Assembly (NCBI GenBank): GCA_963831385.1
Contig: CAWHPW010000007.1
Span: 16,027 to 80,026 of the forward strand
Direction: 5' to 3'
Source: JACVRX01 sp963831385
GTDB taxonomy: Bacteria > Actinomycetota > Actinomycetes > Jiangellales > Jiangellaceae
Length of the DNA: 64,000 nt
The notes beneath the pieces were generated by a model that worked only from the letters and a program-made list of their open reading frames with translations, made no database searches and had not been told where the DNA came from. The first letter of the stretch is position 1; each line of letters opens with the position of its first letter. The position numbers and the translations under genes were made by a program. Shown here piece after piece: positions 47,171 to 56,360 of the stretch.

Positions 47171-48697
47171 TCACTCACTCCCTTCCGCCGCGGGAGTGAT
47201 GGGTTCGGGATCACTCACCCCGACCTCAGCGAGCGTGGGCCGCACGCCGTCATCGATGACGTCCAACAGCGGCTTGGGGAAGAACCCGACCGCGAGCAGA
47301 AGGGCCACCAGAGGCGCGACGACCAGAATCTCGCGCCGCCGCAGGTCCGGAAAATCCCTCGTCGCGTCACGGGCGGGCCCGGTCATCGTGCGCTGGTAGA
47401 ACAGCAAGATGTACAACGCGGCCAGGATGATGCCGACGGTCGCCACGACCGCTGCGGCTCGATACCGGCTGTAGGTGCCCACCAACACCAGGAACTCGCT
47501 CACGAACGTCGCAAGGCCGGGCAATGCGAGCCCGGACAGCCCGGCGAACAGCAGCGACCCCGCGAGAATCGGGGCCGGCTGAGCCACGCCGCCGTAGTCG
47601 GCGACGAGCCTCGACCCCCGTCGAACGACGAGGAAACCGACGATGACGAACAAGGCCACCGTCGACAACCCGTGGTTGACCATGTACAGCGTCGACCCGG
47701 CCAATCCTTGGCTGGTGAGCGCGAAGATGCCGAGCACGATGAAGCCGAAGTGGGAGATCGAGGTGTAGGCGATCAGTCGCTTCATGTCGGTCTGCCCGAC
47801 GGCCAGCAGGGCTCCGTAGATGATGCTGATGACGGCGAGCACGACCACCACTGGGGCGAACTCGCGAGTGGCGTCCGGGAACAAGGGCAGAACCAGCGCG
47901 ATCATGCCGAACGTACCGACCTTGTCCATGACACCAGACAGGTAGGCAGCGTTCGCCGGCGTGGCTTCTGCGGCGGCGTCCGGTAGCCAGGTGTGGAACG
48001 GCCACAGCGGCGCCTTGATCGCGAACGCGAACATGAACCCGATGAAAAGCCAGCGCTGGATCTCGACGGGAACGTCCAGCGCGACGAGGTCGGCGAGCAG
48101 GAATGACGGCTGTCCCGCATCGACGGACTGCACGTACAACCCGATCACGGCGGCGAGCATGATCAGCCCACCAAGCAGGTTGTAGAGCAGGAACTTCACG
48201 GCGGCGTACCGCCGCTGCGGCCCGCCATAGAGGCCGATGAGGAAATACATCGGCACCAGCATCGCCTCGAAGAGCACGTAGAACAGCAACACGTCCTGGG
48301 CGGCGAACGTACCGATGATCATCGCCTCGAGCAGCAGCATGAGAGCGAAGAACGGCTTGGGATTGCGGCGCTCGGCCTCGGCCTCCCGCCACATGGCTAG
48401 CAGCACGATCGGCGTGACCACAGCGGTCAGGACGATGAGAGACAGGGAGACGCCGGTCGCGCCCAGGGCATAGAAGACACCCAGCGACCCGACCCACTCG
48501 TACTGCTCGACGAACTGCTCGGGCTGACCGTCGCGGACGAACGCGATCGCAGCTATCAGAGCAAGGATCGCCGTAACGACGGCGATGAAAAGGGCCAGCT
48601 TCTTGGCGGCCAGTTCGAGACCACGGGGAACCAGTGCGGTGAGGGCTGCGCCGAGAAGTGGAACCGCGATCAGGGTGGTGAGCCAGGGAAAGTTCAC
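47171..48697 (-). CDS. nuoM: NADH-quinone oxidoreductase subunit M
   Basis: 508 residues from GTG 48697 (4-nt overlap with nuoL). Visible: FYVLFEAMLVPMYFLIGLYG with the conserved Glu, IKAPLWPFHTWLPDAAAEAT with the helix-7 Lys, and AVGQTDMKRLIAYTSISHFG. About 14 transmembrane helices; C-terminal acidic tail. Proton-pumping membrane-arm subunit. Confidence 0.97.
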   Translation of the reverse strand: MNFPWLTTLIAVPLLGAALTALVPRGLELAAKKLALFIAVVTAILALIAAIAFVRDGQPEQFVEQYEWVGSLGVFYALGATGVSLSLIVLTAVVTPIVLLAMWREAEAERRNPKPFFALMLLLEAMIIGTFAAQDVLLFYVLFEAMLVPMYFLIGLYGGPQRRYAAVKFLLYNLLGGLIMLAAVIGLYVQSVDAGQPSFLLADLVALDVPVEIQRWLFIGFMFAFAIKAPLWPFHTWLPDAAAEATPANAAYLSGVMDKVGTFGMIALVLPLFPDATREFAPVVVVLAVISIIYGALLAVGQTDMKRLIAYTSISHFGFIVLGIFALTSQGLAGSTLYMVNHGLSTVALFVIVGFLVVRRGSRLVADYGGVAQPAPILAGSLLFAGLSGLALPGLATFVSEFLVLVGTYSRYRAAAVVATVGIILAALYILLFYQRTMTGPARDATRDFPDLRRREILVVAPLVALLLAVGFFPKPLLDVIDDGVRPTLAEVGVSDPEPITPAAEGSE

Positions 48698-50619
48698 GGC
48701 AGCCTCACCACCAGCATGGCCACGACGACGATCGCTGCGCCGGCGAGCATGGACAGGGCATATGAGCGGACGAACCCGGTCTGCCATTGGCGCAGGCGAG
48801 AGGAGAAACCGCCGACTGCCGCGGCCGTGCCGACGACGGCACCGTCGACGCCACGATTGTCGACGTAGACGAGCGACCTGGTCAGGTACTGTCCGGGCCG
48901 CATGAACACGGTCTCGTTGACGGCATCTCCGTAGAGGTCGCGCCGGGCCGCGACGGTGACAACTGAACCGCGCGGCTGCGTTGCGGGCACCGCCTGCCGC
49001 CCGAAGATCTGCCAGGCGATGAACACCCCGACCAAGACGACGGCGAGCGTGATCAACGTCATGACCCAGATCGGGATTCCCAGCTCGACGTGCTCCTCAC
49101 CGGTCACCGGCTCGAGCCACTCGACGATGCCGCCGCCGATGTAGAGCAGCGCGGCGCCACCGACAACGGACAGCCCACCGAGGATCATCAGTGGGACGGT
49201 CATGACCAGCGGCGACTCGTGCGGATGGGCCTCGGCCGCCCACCTCTTCTCGCCGACGAAGGTCATGAGCATGACCCTGGTCATGTAGAACGCAGTGATC
49301 CCGGCCCCGACCAGAGCGCAGAAACCGGCCACGAAGTTGCTCGCGATGGCCACCTCGATGATCGAGTCCTTGGAGAAGAACCCGGCGAACGGTGGTATGC
49401 CGATGATCGCCAGGTAGCCGGCCGCGAATGTCAGGAAGGTGATCGGCATGGCGACGCGCAGCGCCCCATAGCGACGCATGTCGACTTCGTCGTTCATACC
49501 GTGCATGACCGAGCCAGCGCCGAGGAAGAGGTCCGCCTTGAAGAAGCCGTGGGTCAGCAGGTGGAAGATGGCGAACGCGTAACCCGCAGGACCCAGACCG
49601 GCCGCGAGCATCATGTAACCGATCTGACTCATGGTCGACCCGGCCAGGGCCTTCTTGATGTCGTCCTTGGCGCATCCGATGATCGCGCCCATGAGCAGCG
49701 TGATCGTGCCGACGATGACGACTGCAGTCTGGGCGATTTCGTTGCCGTTGAAGATGGCGGCAGACCGGACGATCAGATAGACACCCGCGGTGACCATGGT
49801 CGCGGCATGGATCAGAGCCGAGACCGGGGTCGGACCTTCCATCGCGTCCAGCAGCCAGGACTGCAGCGGGAACTGCGCGGACTTGCCGCACGCCCCGAGG
49901 AGGAGCAGGAGTCCGATAGCCACCAGCCAGTCGTTCGGCGCTCCTTCCGCGGTCGGGAAGACGACGGCGAACGCGGTCGAGCCGAAGACCACCACCATGG
50001 ACATGACGGCGAGCGACATGCCGAAGTCGCCGACCCGGTTGACCACGAACGCCTTCTTGGCTGCCACCGCGGCCGAGTCCTTGTGCTGCCAGAACCCGAT
50101 CAGCAGGTACGAGGCGAGACCCACGCCCTCCCAGCCGACGTAGAGGATCAGGTAATCGTCGGCCAGGACCAACAACAGCATCGCGGCGACGAACAGGTTC
50201 AGGTAGCCGAAGAAGCGTTGCCGGTTCTCGTCGTGCTCCATGTAGCCGATCGAGTAGATGTGGATGAGCGAGCCGACGCCGGTGATGAGAAGCACGAAGG
50301 CCATCGACAACTGGTCGAGCAGCAACCCAACCGACACGGCGTAGTCACCGACGGCGAAGAAGTCGTACATCGGCACGGAGATCGCCCGCTCCTCAGGCGC
50401 TCGGCCGATCATCGAGACGAACAACACGACGGCAAGCACGAACGCTGCTACAGGCGCGACACAGCCGAGCACGGGGGCGGTCCGATTGAGACGACGGCCA
50501 CCGAGCAGCAGGACCGCTGCGCCCAGCAGTGGGAGCGCGATGAGCAGCCAGGTCAAAGAGAACACGCCCTCGGCGAGGGTGGCGGTCTCCTCAGTCGTCT
50601 GGCCGACGAGCGTCGTCAT
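48694..50619 (-). CDS. nuoL: NADH-quinone oxidoreductase subunit L
   Basis: 641 residues from ATG 50619. YVGWEGVGLASYLLIGFWQH, KSAQFPLQSWLLDAMEGPTP, VSALIHAATMVTAGVYLIVR, GCAKDDIKKALAGSTMSQIG and THGFFKADLFLGAGSVMHGM are all intact; C-terminal lateral helix and last transmembrane segment are present, unlike nuoL2. The start is preceded by the repeated leader GAGTGCGACCAGATGA shared with nuoC and nuoD. Confidence 0.97.
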   Translation of the reverse strand: MTTLVGQTTEETATLAEGVFSLTWLLIALPLLGAAVLLLGGRRLNRTAPVLGCVAPVAAFVLAVVLFVSMIGRAPEERAISVPMYDFFAVGDYAVSVGLLLDQLSMAFVLLITGVGSLIHIYSIGYMEHDENRQRFFGYLNLFVAAMLLLVLADDYLILYVGWEGVGLASYLLIGFWQHKDSAAVAAKKAFVVNRVGDFGMSLAVMSMVVVFGSTAFAVVFPTAEGAPNDWLVAIGLLLLLGACGKSAQFPLQSWLLDAMEGPTPVSALIHAATMVTAGVYLIVRSAAIFNGNEIAQTAVVIVGTITLLMGAIIGCAKDDIKKALAGSTMSQIGYMMLAAGLGPAGYAFAIFHLLTHGFFKADLFLGAGSVMHGMNDEVDMRRYGALRVAMPITFLTFAAGYLAIIGIPPFAGFFSKDSIIEVAIASNFVAGFCALVGAGITAFYMTRVMLMTFVGEKRWAAEAHPHESPLVMTVPLMILGGLSVVGGAALLYIGGGIVEWLEPVTGEEHVELGIPIWVMTLITLAVVLVGVFIAWQIFGRQAVPATQPRGSVVTVAARRDLYGDAVNETVFMRPGQYLTRSLVYVDNRGVDGAVVGTAAAVGGFSSRLRQWQTGFVRSYALSMLAGAAIVVVAMLVVRLP

Positions 50620-50674
50620 CTGGTCGCACTCACCTTCTCTCCTCGTTGCTCCAGTCATCTGGGTCCTCATCACG

Positions 50675-50974
50675 TCAGAGCTTGAGCAGGCTGGCGTCGT
50701 CGACCGACGCTGATCTGCGGGTCCGGAAGATCGTGACGATGATCGCGAGGCCGACGACCACCTCGGCGGCGGCGACGACCATGACGAAGAAGGCCACGAC
50801 CTGGCCGTCGATGTCGCCGTGCATGCGGGCGAACGTGACGAAGGCAAGGTTGCAGGCGTTGAGCATCAGTTCGACGCTCATGAAGGCGATCAGCGCATTG
50901 CGTCGCAGCAGGACCCCAGCGCCGCCGATGGTGAACAGGATGGCGGACAAAACCAGGTACGGCGTCGGACTCAT
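50675..50974 (-). CDS. nuoK: NADH-quinone oxidoreductase subunit K
   Basis: 99 residues (MSPTPYLVLSAILFTIGGAG). Three helices with the two essential glutamates in FMSVELMLNACNLAFVTFAR and VMVVAAAEVVVGLAIIVTIF. ATG overlaps the nuoJ stop by 4 nt. Standard length. Confidence 0.97.
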   Translation of the reverse strand: MSPTPYLVLSAILFTIGGAGVLLRRNALIAFMSVELMLNACNLAFVTFARMHGDIDGQVVAFFVMVVAAAEVVVGLAIIVTIFRTRRSASVDDASLLKL

Positions 50975-51819
50975 CGCCGCTTCCCTTCGTCATCGCCCAC
51001 CGAGTCCTCGAGTGGCTCACCGGTCAGTTCCTCGACCTGAGCCTCCAGCCGGGAGACATCGCGTGCAGTCTGGTCGGTGACCCGAACCACACCACGGGCG
51101 GCCAGGACCTTCGAGATCGACAGGTCACTGGGTGTTCCGTCCGGCAGCAGCGCCGGAGTGTCCACTGCGTTGTGGCGGGCATAGACACCTGGGCTCGGCA
51201 GCTGCGATGCGGCAGCACCGCCCGCGCGAAACCGCTGTTCGGACAATTCACGCTGGCCGGGTCGGCGGAACAGCCGCTCACGATGGGTCAGCACCATGGC
51301 GCCGAGCGCGGCCGTGATCAGCAGGGCGCTGGTGATCTCGAAGGCGAACACGTACCGGAAGAAGATCCGGTCGGCGATGGCGATCACGTTGCCGTCAGGC
51401 GCCGCAGCGGCCATTCCAGCCGGCACCGGCAGCAGCGCGTTGGCCGTCACCGCGACCAGCAAGATGCCGAAGCCCAAGCCGGCCAGTACCGCTGCCACCC
51501 GTTGCCCACGGATCGTCTCGACTCGAGAGTCGCTGGCGTCGACTCCTACCAGCATGATCACGAAGAGGAACAACATCATGATCGCGCCGGTGTAGACGAC
51601 GACTTGGACCACGCCGAGGAACGGTGCCTCCAACGCGATGTAGAGCACAGCGAGGCAGATCATGGTGACGGCGACGAACATCGCGCCGTGGACTGCCTTA
51701 CGGGCGATGACGAGACCGAGAGCAGACACCACCGCGAGCGGGGCGATAATCCAGAACAACACTGTCTCGCCGGTGTGACTTGTGGCCTCAGCCACCTGGG
51801 CGAGCACGCCGACACCCAT
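50971..51819 (-). CDS. nuoJ: NADH-quinone oxidoreductase subunit J with long C-terminal tail
   Basis: 282 residues from ATG 51819. Five helices in about residues 20-180, including FLGVVQVVVYTGAIMMLFLF. The remaining 100 residues are hydrophilic and rich in Arg and acidic residues, an extension common in actinobacterial NuoJ and absent from NuoJ2. The ATG overlaps the nuoI stop by one base (TGATG). Confidence 0.96.
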   Translation of the reverse strand: MGVGVLAQVAEATSHTGETVLFWIIAPLAVVSALGLVIARKAVHGAMFVAVTMICLAVLYIALEAPFLGVVQVVVYTGAIMMLFLFVIMLVGVDASDSRVETIRGQRVAAVLAGLGFGILLVAVTANALLPVPAGMAAAAPDGNVIAIADRIFFRYVFAFEITSALLITAALGAMVLTHRERLFRRPGQRELSEQRFRAGGAAASQLPSPGVYARHNAVDTPALLPDGTPSDLSISKVLAARGVVRVTDQTARDVSRLEAQVEELTGEPLEDSVGDDEGKRR

Positions 51820-52370
51820 CAGCCCATGCCCTCCGAAACGTGCTGGTCCTGGGAAGCGCCGCGCAAGCCTGCGCCCGAGCGGAGGTAGTAATCGCGCTCG
51901 CTGTCGCCCAGCCGCATGGGGTGCGGCGGCTCCTCCATGCCGGGCAGTAGAGGGGCCAGGAGATCCTGCTTTTCGTAGATCAGTTTCTCGCGGGTGTCAT
52001 CGGCCAGCTCGTACTCGTTGGTCATCGTCAGCGCCCGGGTGGGGCAGGCTTCGATGCACAGGCCGCAGAGGATGCAACGCAGGTAGTTGATCTGGTACAC
52101 GCGGCCGTACCGCTCCCCTGGCGAGAAGCGGAGCTCATCGGTGTTGGCGTCGCCCTCCACGTAGATCGCGTCGGCCGGACACGCCCACGCACACAGTTCG
52201 CAGCCGATGCATTTCTCCAGCCCGTCCGGATGGCGGTTGAGCTGGTGTCGGCCATGAAAACGTGGAGCAACCGTATGCCGCTGCTCTGGATACTGCTCGG
52301 TGACGACCTTGCGGAACATCGTCCGGAACGTCACCCCGAACCCCGCAACCGGGTCGAGGAACCTAGGCAT
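51819..52370 (-). CDS. nuoI: NADH-quinone oxidoreductase subunit I
   Basis: 183 residues from ATG 52370. Two [4Fe-4S] motifs: CIGCELCAWACPADAIYV and CILCGLCIEACPTRALTM, with RYGRVYQINYLR between. Overlaps the nuoH stop by 8 nt. Carries N6a/N6b clusters between NuoG and NuoB. Confidence 0.97.
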   Translation of the reverse strand: MPRFLDPVAGFGVTFRTMFRKVVTEQYPEQRHTVAPRFHGRHQLNRHPDGLEKCIGCELCAWACPADAIYVEGDANTDELRFSPGERYGRVYQINYLRCILCGLCIEACPTRALTMTNEYELADDTREKLIYEKQDLLAPLLPGMEEPPHPMRLGDSERDYYLRSGAGLRGASQDQHVSEGMG

Positions 52371-53685
52371 TCGTCCGCTCCTCTGTGCTGGAGTCGGGAG
52401 CACGTGGGGGGTATGCGGCGGACCTAGCCCCCTGCTCATGCGGCATCGGGGGCACGGGGTGGCCGCCCGCGTGGGCGTCGAACTCGTCGGGCGGTGCGCG
52501 AGTGCCGTCCGCTTCCGCAGGTCTGCGGTCAGGGATGATCATGCTCACGACCAACATGAGCACGACGAAGGCACCACCCCAGATGAGGACGTCACGACGC
52601 TCGAGTCCCTCGTTGAATGCCAGTCGCATCGCCGCGACCAACAAGATCCAGGCCAGCGAGGCCGGGATGAGGATCTTCCAGCCGAGCTGCATGAACTGGT
52701 CGTAGCGCAGCCGAGGAAGCGTCCCGCGCAACCAGATGAACACGAAGATCAGCAGGACCACCTTGGCGATGAACCACAGCAGCGGCCACCAGCCGGTGTT
52801 GAAGTAACCATCGTTGATGGCGGATATCGGCCATGGAGCGCGCCACCCGCCGAGGAACAAGGTGGTGGCGATCGCGGCGACATTGACCATGTTGATGTAC
52901 TCGGCGAGGAAGAACATCATGTACTTCACCGACGAGTACTCGGTCATGAACCCCGCTACCAGCTCGCCCTCGGCCTCGGGCAGATCGAACGGTGCCCGGT
53001 TGGTCTCGCCCACCATCGAGATCAGGTAGACGACGAACGACGGCAGCAGGATGACCGCGAACCACATTCGCTCCTGGGCCTGGACGATCTGCGAAGTCGA
53101 CATCGAGCCCGCGAACAGGAACACGGCAACGAACGAGAGCCCCATCGCGATCTCGTAGGAGATCACCTGCGCCGACGACCTGATGCCGCCGAGCAGCGGA
53201 TAGGTCGAGCCACTGGCCCAGCCGCCCAAGACGATCCCGTAGACACCGACCGAGGCGATGGCGAGCACGAGCAACACTGCGACCGGCATGTCGGTCAGCT
53301 GAAGCGGCGTCACCACACCGAAGATCGAGACCTCCGGGCCCATCGGGATGACAGCGAAGACCATGAAAGCCGGGATCGCCGCGATGATCGGAGCGAGAAC
53401 GTAGACGACCCGGTCGATCCCTCGGGGGGTGATCGTCTCTTTGAGGATCAGCTTGACGCCGTCGGCGAGACTTTGCAGGATTCCCCACGGTCCGGTCCGG
53501 TTGGGGCCGACGCGGTGCTGCATCCGGGCAACGACCTTGCGCTCGTACACGATGTTGAACAGCGTGAAGAGCATCAGCAGGACGAAGATGCCGACCGCCT
53601 TGAGCAGCACCAGCCACCATGGATCGTCCCCGAACCCTGGAACCTGTTCGGTCGTCTGGGCGACGACGGTGTGCAGCGCGGTCAC
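52363..53685 (-). CDS. nuoH: NADH-quinone oxidoreductase subunit H
   Basis: 440 residues from GTG 53685 (4-nt overlap with nuoG). RVGPNRTGPWGILQSLADGV, LGGWASGSTYPLLGGIRSSA, VGETNRAPFDLPEAEGELVA and WLRGTLPRLRYDQFMQLGWK are canonical. The last ~50 residues are a hydrophilic Pro/Asp-rich tail. Forms the quinone access channel. Confidence 0.97.
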   Translation of the reverse strand: MTALHTVVAQTTEQVPGFGDDPWWLVLLKAVGIFVLLMLFTLFNIVYERKVVARMQHRVGPNRTGPWGILQSLADGVKLILKETITPRGIDRVVYVLAPIIAAIPAFMVFAVIPMGPEVSIFGVVTPLQLTDMPVAVLLVLAIASVGVYGIVLGGWASGSTYPLLGGIRSSAQVISYEIAMGLSFVAVFLFAGSMSTSQIVQAQERMWFAVILLPSFVVYLISMVGETNRAPFDLPEAEGELVAGFMTEYSSVKYMMFFLAEYINMVNVAAIATTLFLGGWRAPWPISAINDGYFNTGWWPLLWFIAKVVLLIFVFIWLRGTLPRLRYDQFMQLGWKILIPASLAWILLVAAMRLAFNEGLERRDVLIWGGAFVVLMLVVSMIIPDRRPAEADGTRAPPDEFDAHAGGHPVPPMPHEQGARSAAYPPRAPDSSTEERTNA

Positions 53686-56171
53686 CCGACACCTCCAGCG
53701 GCAGGTTGGATCGGACTGACGTCGGCGGCGGCGGGAGCGATGGTGACGATGTCGCCGGCGTTGACGCCCAGGGCGAGGTATACCCGCGAACCGGGCGAGT
53801 TCTGCGGCACCCACACCACGCGGTCGGGCATCTCGGTGATCTCGAGCGGCAGGCTCAGCGAACCACGGTCTGTGCCGACCGTCAGCCCCGCACCGTCGGC
53901 CACGCCGACTTCGGCCGCGGTTGCCGCCGAGACCCGCGCCACCGGCCGGCGAGCGGTGCCGGCCAGGTGCGGCTCTCCGTCCTGCAGGCGGCCCGCATCG
54001 AGCAACATCCGCCAGGTGGCGAGCACCGCTTCTCCGGTACCTGGGTTCGCCGGTGCACCGGCTGGGAGACCTGGGGCCTCGGCCCGCGTGCCGTCCCATC
54101 GGCCCAGTTCCGCCAGTTCGGCCTGCGCGGCCTCGATCGTCGGCAGGCCCAAACGGACGCCGAGCTCGGCCGCGAGCGAGTCGAGCACCCGGCTGTCCGG
54201 CATAGCCGTGCTGTCGGCGAAGACGGCCGGGAACGGCCGGTCCCGGCCCTCCCAGTTGACGAATGTGCCGGACTTCTCGGCGACCGGAGCGACCGGAAGC
54301 ACCACGTCAGCCAGATCGGTGACCTCGTTCTGACGGATCTCCAGGCTGACCACGAACTCAGCCGTCTCCAGTGCCGCCTGGGCGGCGGTCGGATCGGGCA
54401 GATCTGTCAACTCGACACCGGCGACCACAACCGCGCCCAGGCTTCCGTCGGCCAGGGCGGCAATGATCGCGTCGCCATCTCGTCCGGCCCGGACGGGCAC
54501 GTGCGGCACTCCCCATGCAGCCGCAACGTCGACTCGGGCTTCGGCGTCGGCGAAGGGGCGACCCCCGGGGAGAAGATGCGGAAGGACCCCAGCCTCGAGC
54601 GCGCCCCGCTCACCGGCGCGACGTGGGATCCAGGCCAGGCGAGCACCACTCGCGGTGGCGAGTTGGCTGGCCGCCGACAACGCGCCGGGAACGCCGGCCA
54701 GCCGCTCGCCGACAAGGACCACCGAGCCGCCCGCCGACAACGCGTCGGCCAGGTCACGCACCCGCTGGTCACCGTCGGCTACGGCATGGAGCACCTCGGC
54801 CTCGGTGCCGGGTGCCGCCAGCACCAGCTCTGCGGCGAGCTTGGTCAGCCCGCGACTTGCGAACGGCGCCACAGCGAACACGGTCGTACCACGTTTGCGA
54901 ACGGCCTTGCGTAGCCGCAGGAAGACAGTGGCTGCCTCCTCCTCGGGGTCAAGGCCGACCAGCAGGACGGTGGATGCCTTCTCCAGATCCGAGTAGGTCA
55001 CTCCCAGTCCGGCGCCGGCGAGACCGGCGAGGAAATCGGCCTCCTCGGCCGAGTGCACCCTGGCGCGGAAGTCGATGTCGTTCGTCTTCAAGACCACCCG
55101 GGCGAACTTCGCGTAGGCGTAGGCGTCCTCGACGGTCAGCCGGCCGCCGGTCAACACTCCCACTCCGCGGTCGTCGCGGGCCGCGGCGAGTCCACGAGCC
55201 GCGATCGACAGCGCCTCGGGCCAGGATGCGGTGACCAGCTCACCGGTGTCCTCGTCGCGCACCAGCGGATACGTCAGCCGGTCCTCGAGAGTGGGGTAAC
55301 GGAAGGCAAACCGGTCCTTGTCCGAGATCCATTCCTCGTTGACCTCTGGATCGTCACCGGCCAGCCGGCGCATCACCGTGCCGCGGCGGTGGTCCACCCG
55401 GATCGCCGCACCGCACGCGTCGTGCTCGGCCACCGACGGCACCGACACCAGGTCGAAAGGACGCGCGCGGAACCGGTACGCGGCTGAGGTCAGCGCACCC
55501 ACGGGACAGATCTGGATGGTGTTGCCGGAGAAGTAGCTCTCGAACGGTTCCGCCTCGTAGATGCCGATCTGCTGCAAGGCGCCGCGCTCGAGCAACTCGA
55601 TGAACGGGTCTCCCGCGATCTCCTTGGAGAACCGGGTGCATCTGGCGCATAGAACGCATCGCTCCCGATCCAGCAGCACCTGAGCGGAGATCGCTATCGG
55701 CTTGGGGAACGTCCGGCGGACACCCTCGTACCGGGTCTCTGGCCGGCCGTTGCTCATCGCTTGGTTCTGCAGCGGGCACTCCCCGCCCTTGTCGCAGACC
55801 GGACAGTCGAGCGGGTGGTTGATCAGCAGAAACTCCATGATCCCCTGCTGAGCCTTGTCCGCGACCGGCGACGTGAGCTGGGTGCGGACCACCATCCCCG
55901 GCGCAACGGTCATGGTGCACGACGCCTGCGGTTTGGGCATCCCGCGCCCGTTGCCCGCGTCGACGACCTCGACCAGGCACTGCCGGCATGCGCCGACGGG
56001 ATCGAGCAGCGGATGGTCGCAGAACCGCGGGATCTGGATGCCGAGCAATTCCGCTGCCCGGATGAGCAATGTCCCTTCGGGCACACTCACCTCGAAGCCG
56101 TCGATGGTCAGCGTGACGAGCTTCGGGGTTTGCTCGACGGTCCCGCTCGGCGGTTGCGACGTGACAGTCAT
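53682..56171 (-). CDS. nuoG: NADH-quinone oxidoreductase subunit G
   Basis: 829 residues (MTVTSQPPSGTVEQTPKLVT). [2Fe-2S] cysteines in RFCDHPLLDPVGACRQCLVE and later PQASC; the His/Cys N5 site HPLDCPVCDKGGECPLQNQA; and the N4 site ERCVLCARCTRF with CPVGAL. A molybdopterin oxidoreductase-like domain without cofactor fills residues 240-700. ATG 56171 follows a 189-nt spacer after nuoF that contains a nested palindrome. Confidence 0.96.
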   Translation of the reverse strand: MTVTSQPPSGTVEQTPKLVTLTIDGFEVSVPEGTLLIRAAELLGIQIPRFCDHPLLDPVGACRQCLVEVVDAGNGRGMPKPQASCTMTVAPGMVVRTQLTSPVADKAQQGIMEFLLINHPLDCPVCDKGGECPLQNQAMSNGRPETRYEGVRRTFPKPIAISAQVLLDRERCVLCARCTRFSKEIAGDPFIELLERGALQQIGIYEAEPFESYFSGNTIQICPVGALTSAAYRFRARPFDLVSVPSVAEHDACGAAIRVDHRRGTVMRRLAGDDPEVNEEWISDKDRFAFRYPTLEDRLTYPLVRDEDTGELVTASWPEALSIAARGLAAARDDRGVGVLTGGRLTVEDAYAYAKFARVVLKTNDIDFRARVHSAEEADFLAGLAGAGLGVTYSDLEKASTVLLVGLDPEEEAATVFLRLRKAVRKRGTTVFAVAPFASRGLTKLAAELVLAAPGTEAEVLHAVADGDQRVRDLADALSAGGSVVLVGERLAGVPGALSAASQLATASGARLAWIPRRAGERGALEAGVLPHLLPGGRPFADAEARVDVAAAWGVPHVPVRAGRDGDAIIAALADGSLGAVVVAGVELTDLPDPTAAQAALETAEFVVSLEIRQNEVTDLADVVLPVAPVAEKSGTFVNWEGRDRPFPAVFADSTAMPDSRVLDSLAAELGVRLGLPTIEAAQAELAELGRWDGTRAEAPGLPAGAPANPGTGEAVLATWRMLLDAGRLQDGEPHLAGTARRPVARVSAATAAEVGVADGAGLTVGTDRGSLSLPLEITEMPDRVVWVPQNSPGSRVYLALGVNAGDIVTIAPAAADVSPIQPAAGGVG

Positions 56172-56209
56172 CGGGCAACCTTTCGCTCAGGTGCAGCGAC
56201 CTCGCATGT

Positions 56210-56300
56210 GCCGCCCGGAGCCTCTGGCGGGCGTCTAAAGAGCGATTCGTGGCATGCTCGTCCGCCACGAATCGCGGAGCCCGCGGAGGCTCCGGGCGGC
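56210..56300. repeat. Nested palindrome between nuoF and nuoG
   Basis: The outer stem is a perfect 15 bp (56210-56224, GCCGCCCGGAGCCTC, with 56286-56300); the inner stem is a perfect 12 bp (56242-56253, GCGATTCGTGGC, with 56264-56275) with a 10-nt loop. The sequence is unrelated to family 1 but has the same stem-within-stem architecture. It sits mid-operon, where it could attenuate or stabilise the mRNA between nuoF and nuoG. Confidence 0.8.
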
Positions 56301-56360
56301 GCATGCGCGGACCACCGGGCCGACCATGGCGGTGCTGACACCGAAGAGCGGAACGAAGGC

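Noticed and set aside
49090..50685. 531-codon plus-strand frame opposite nuoL.
   Set aside because: His/Asp/Arg-rich shadow translation of a membrane protein; no domain or start context.
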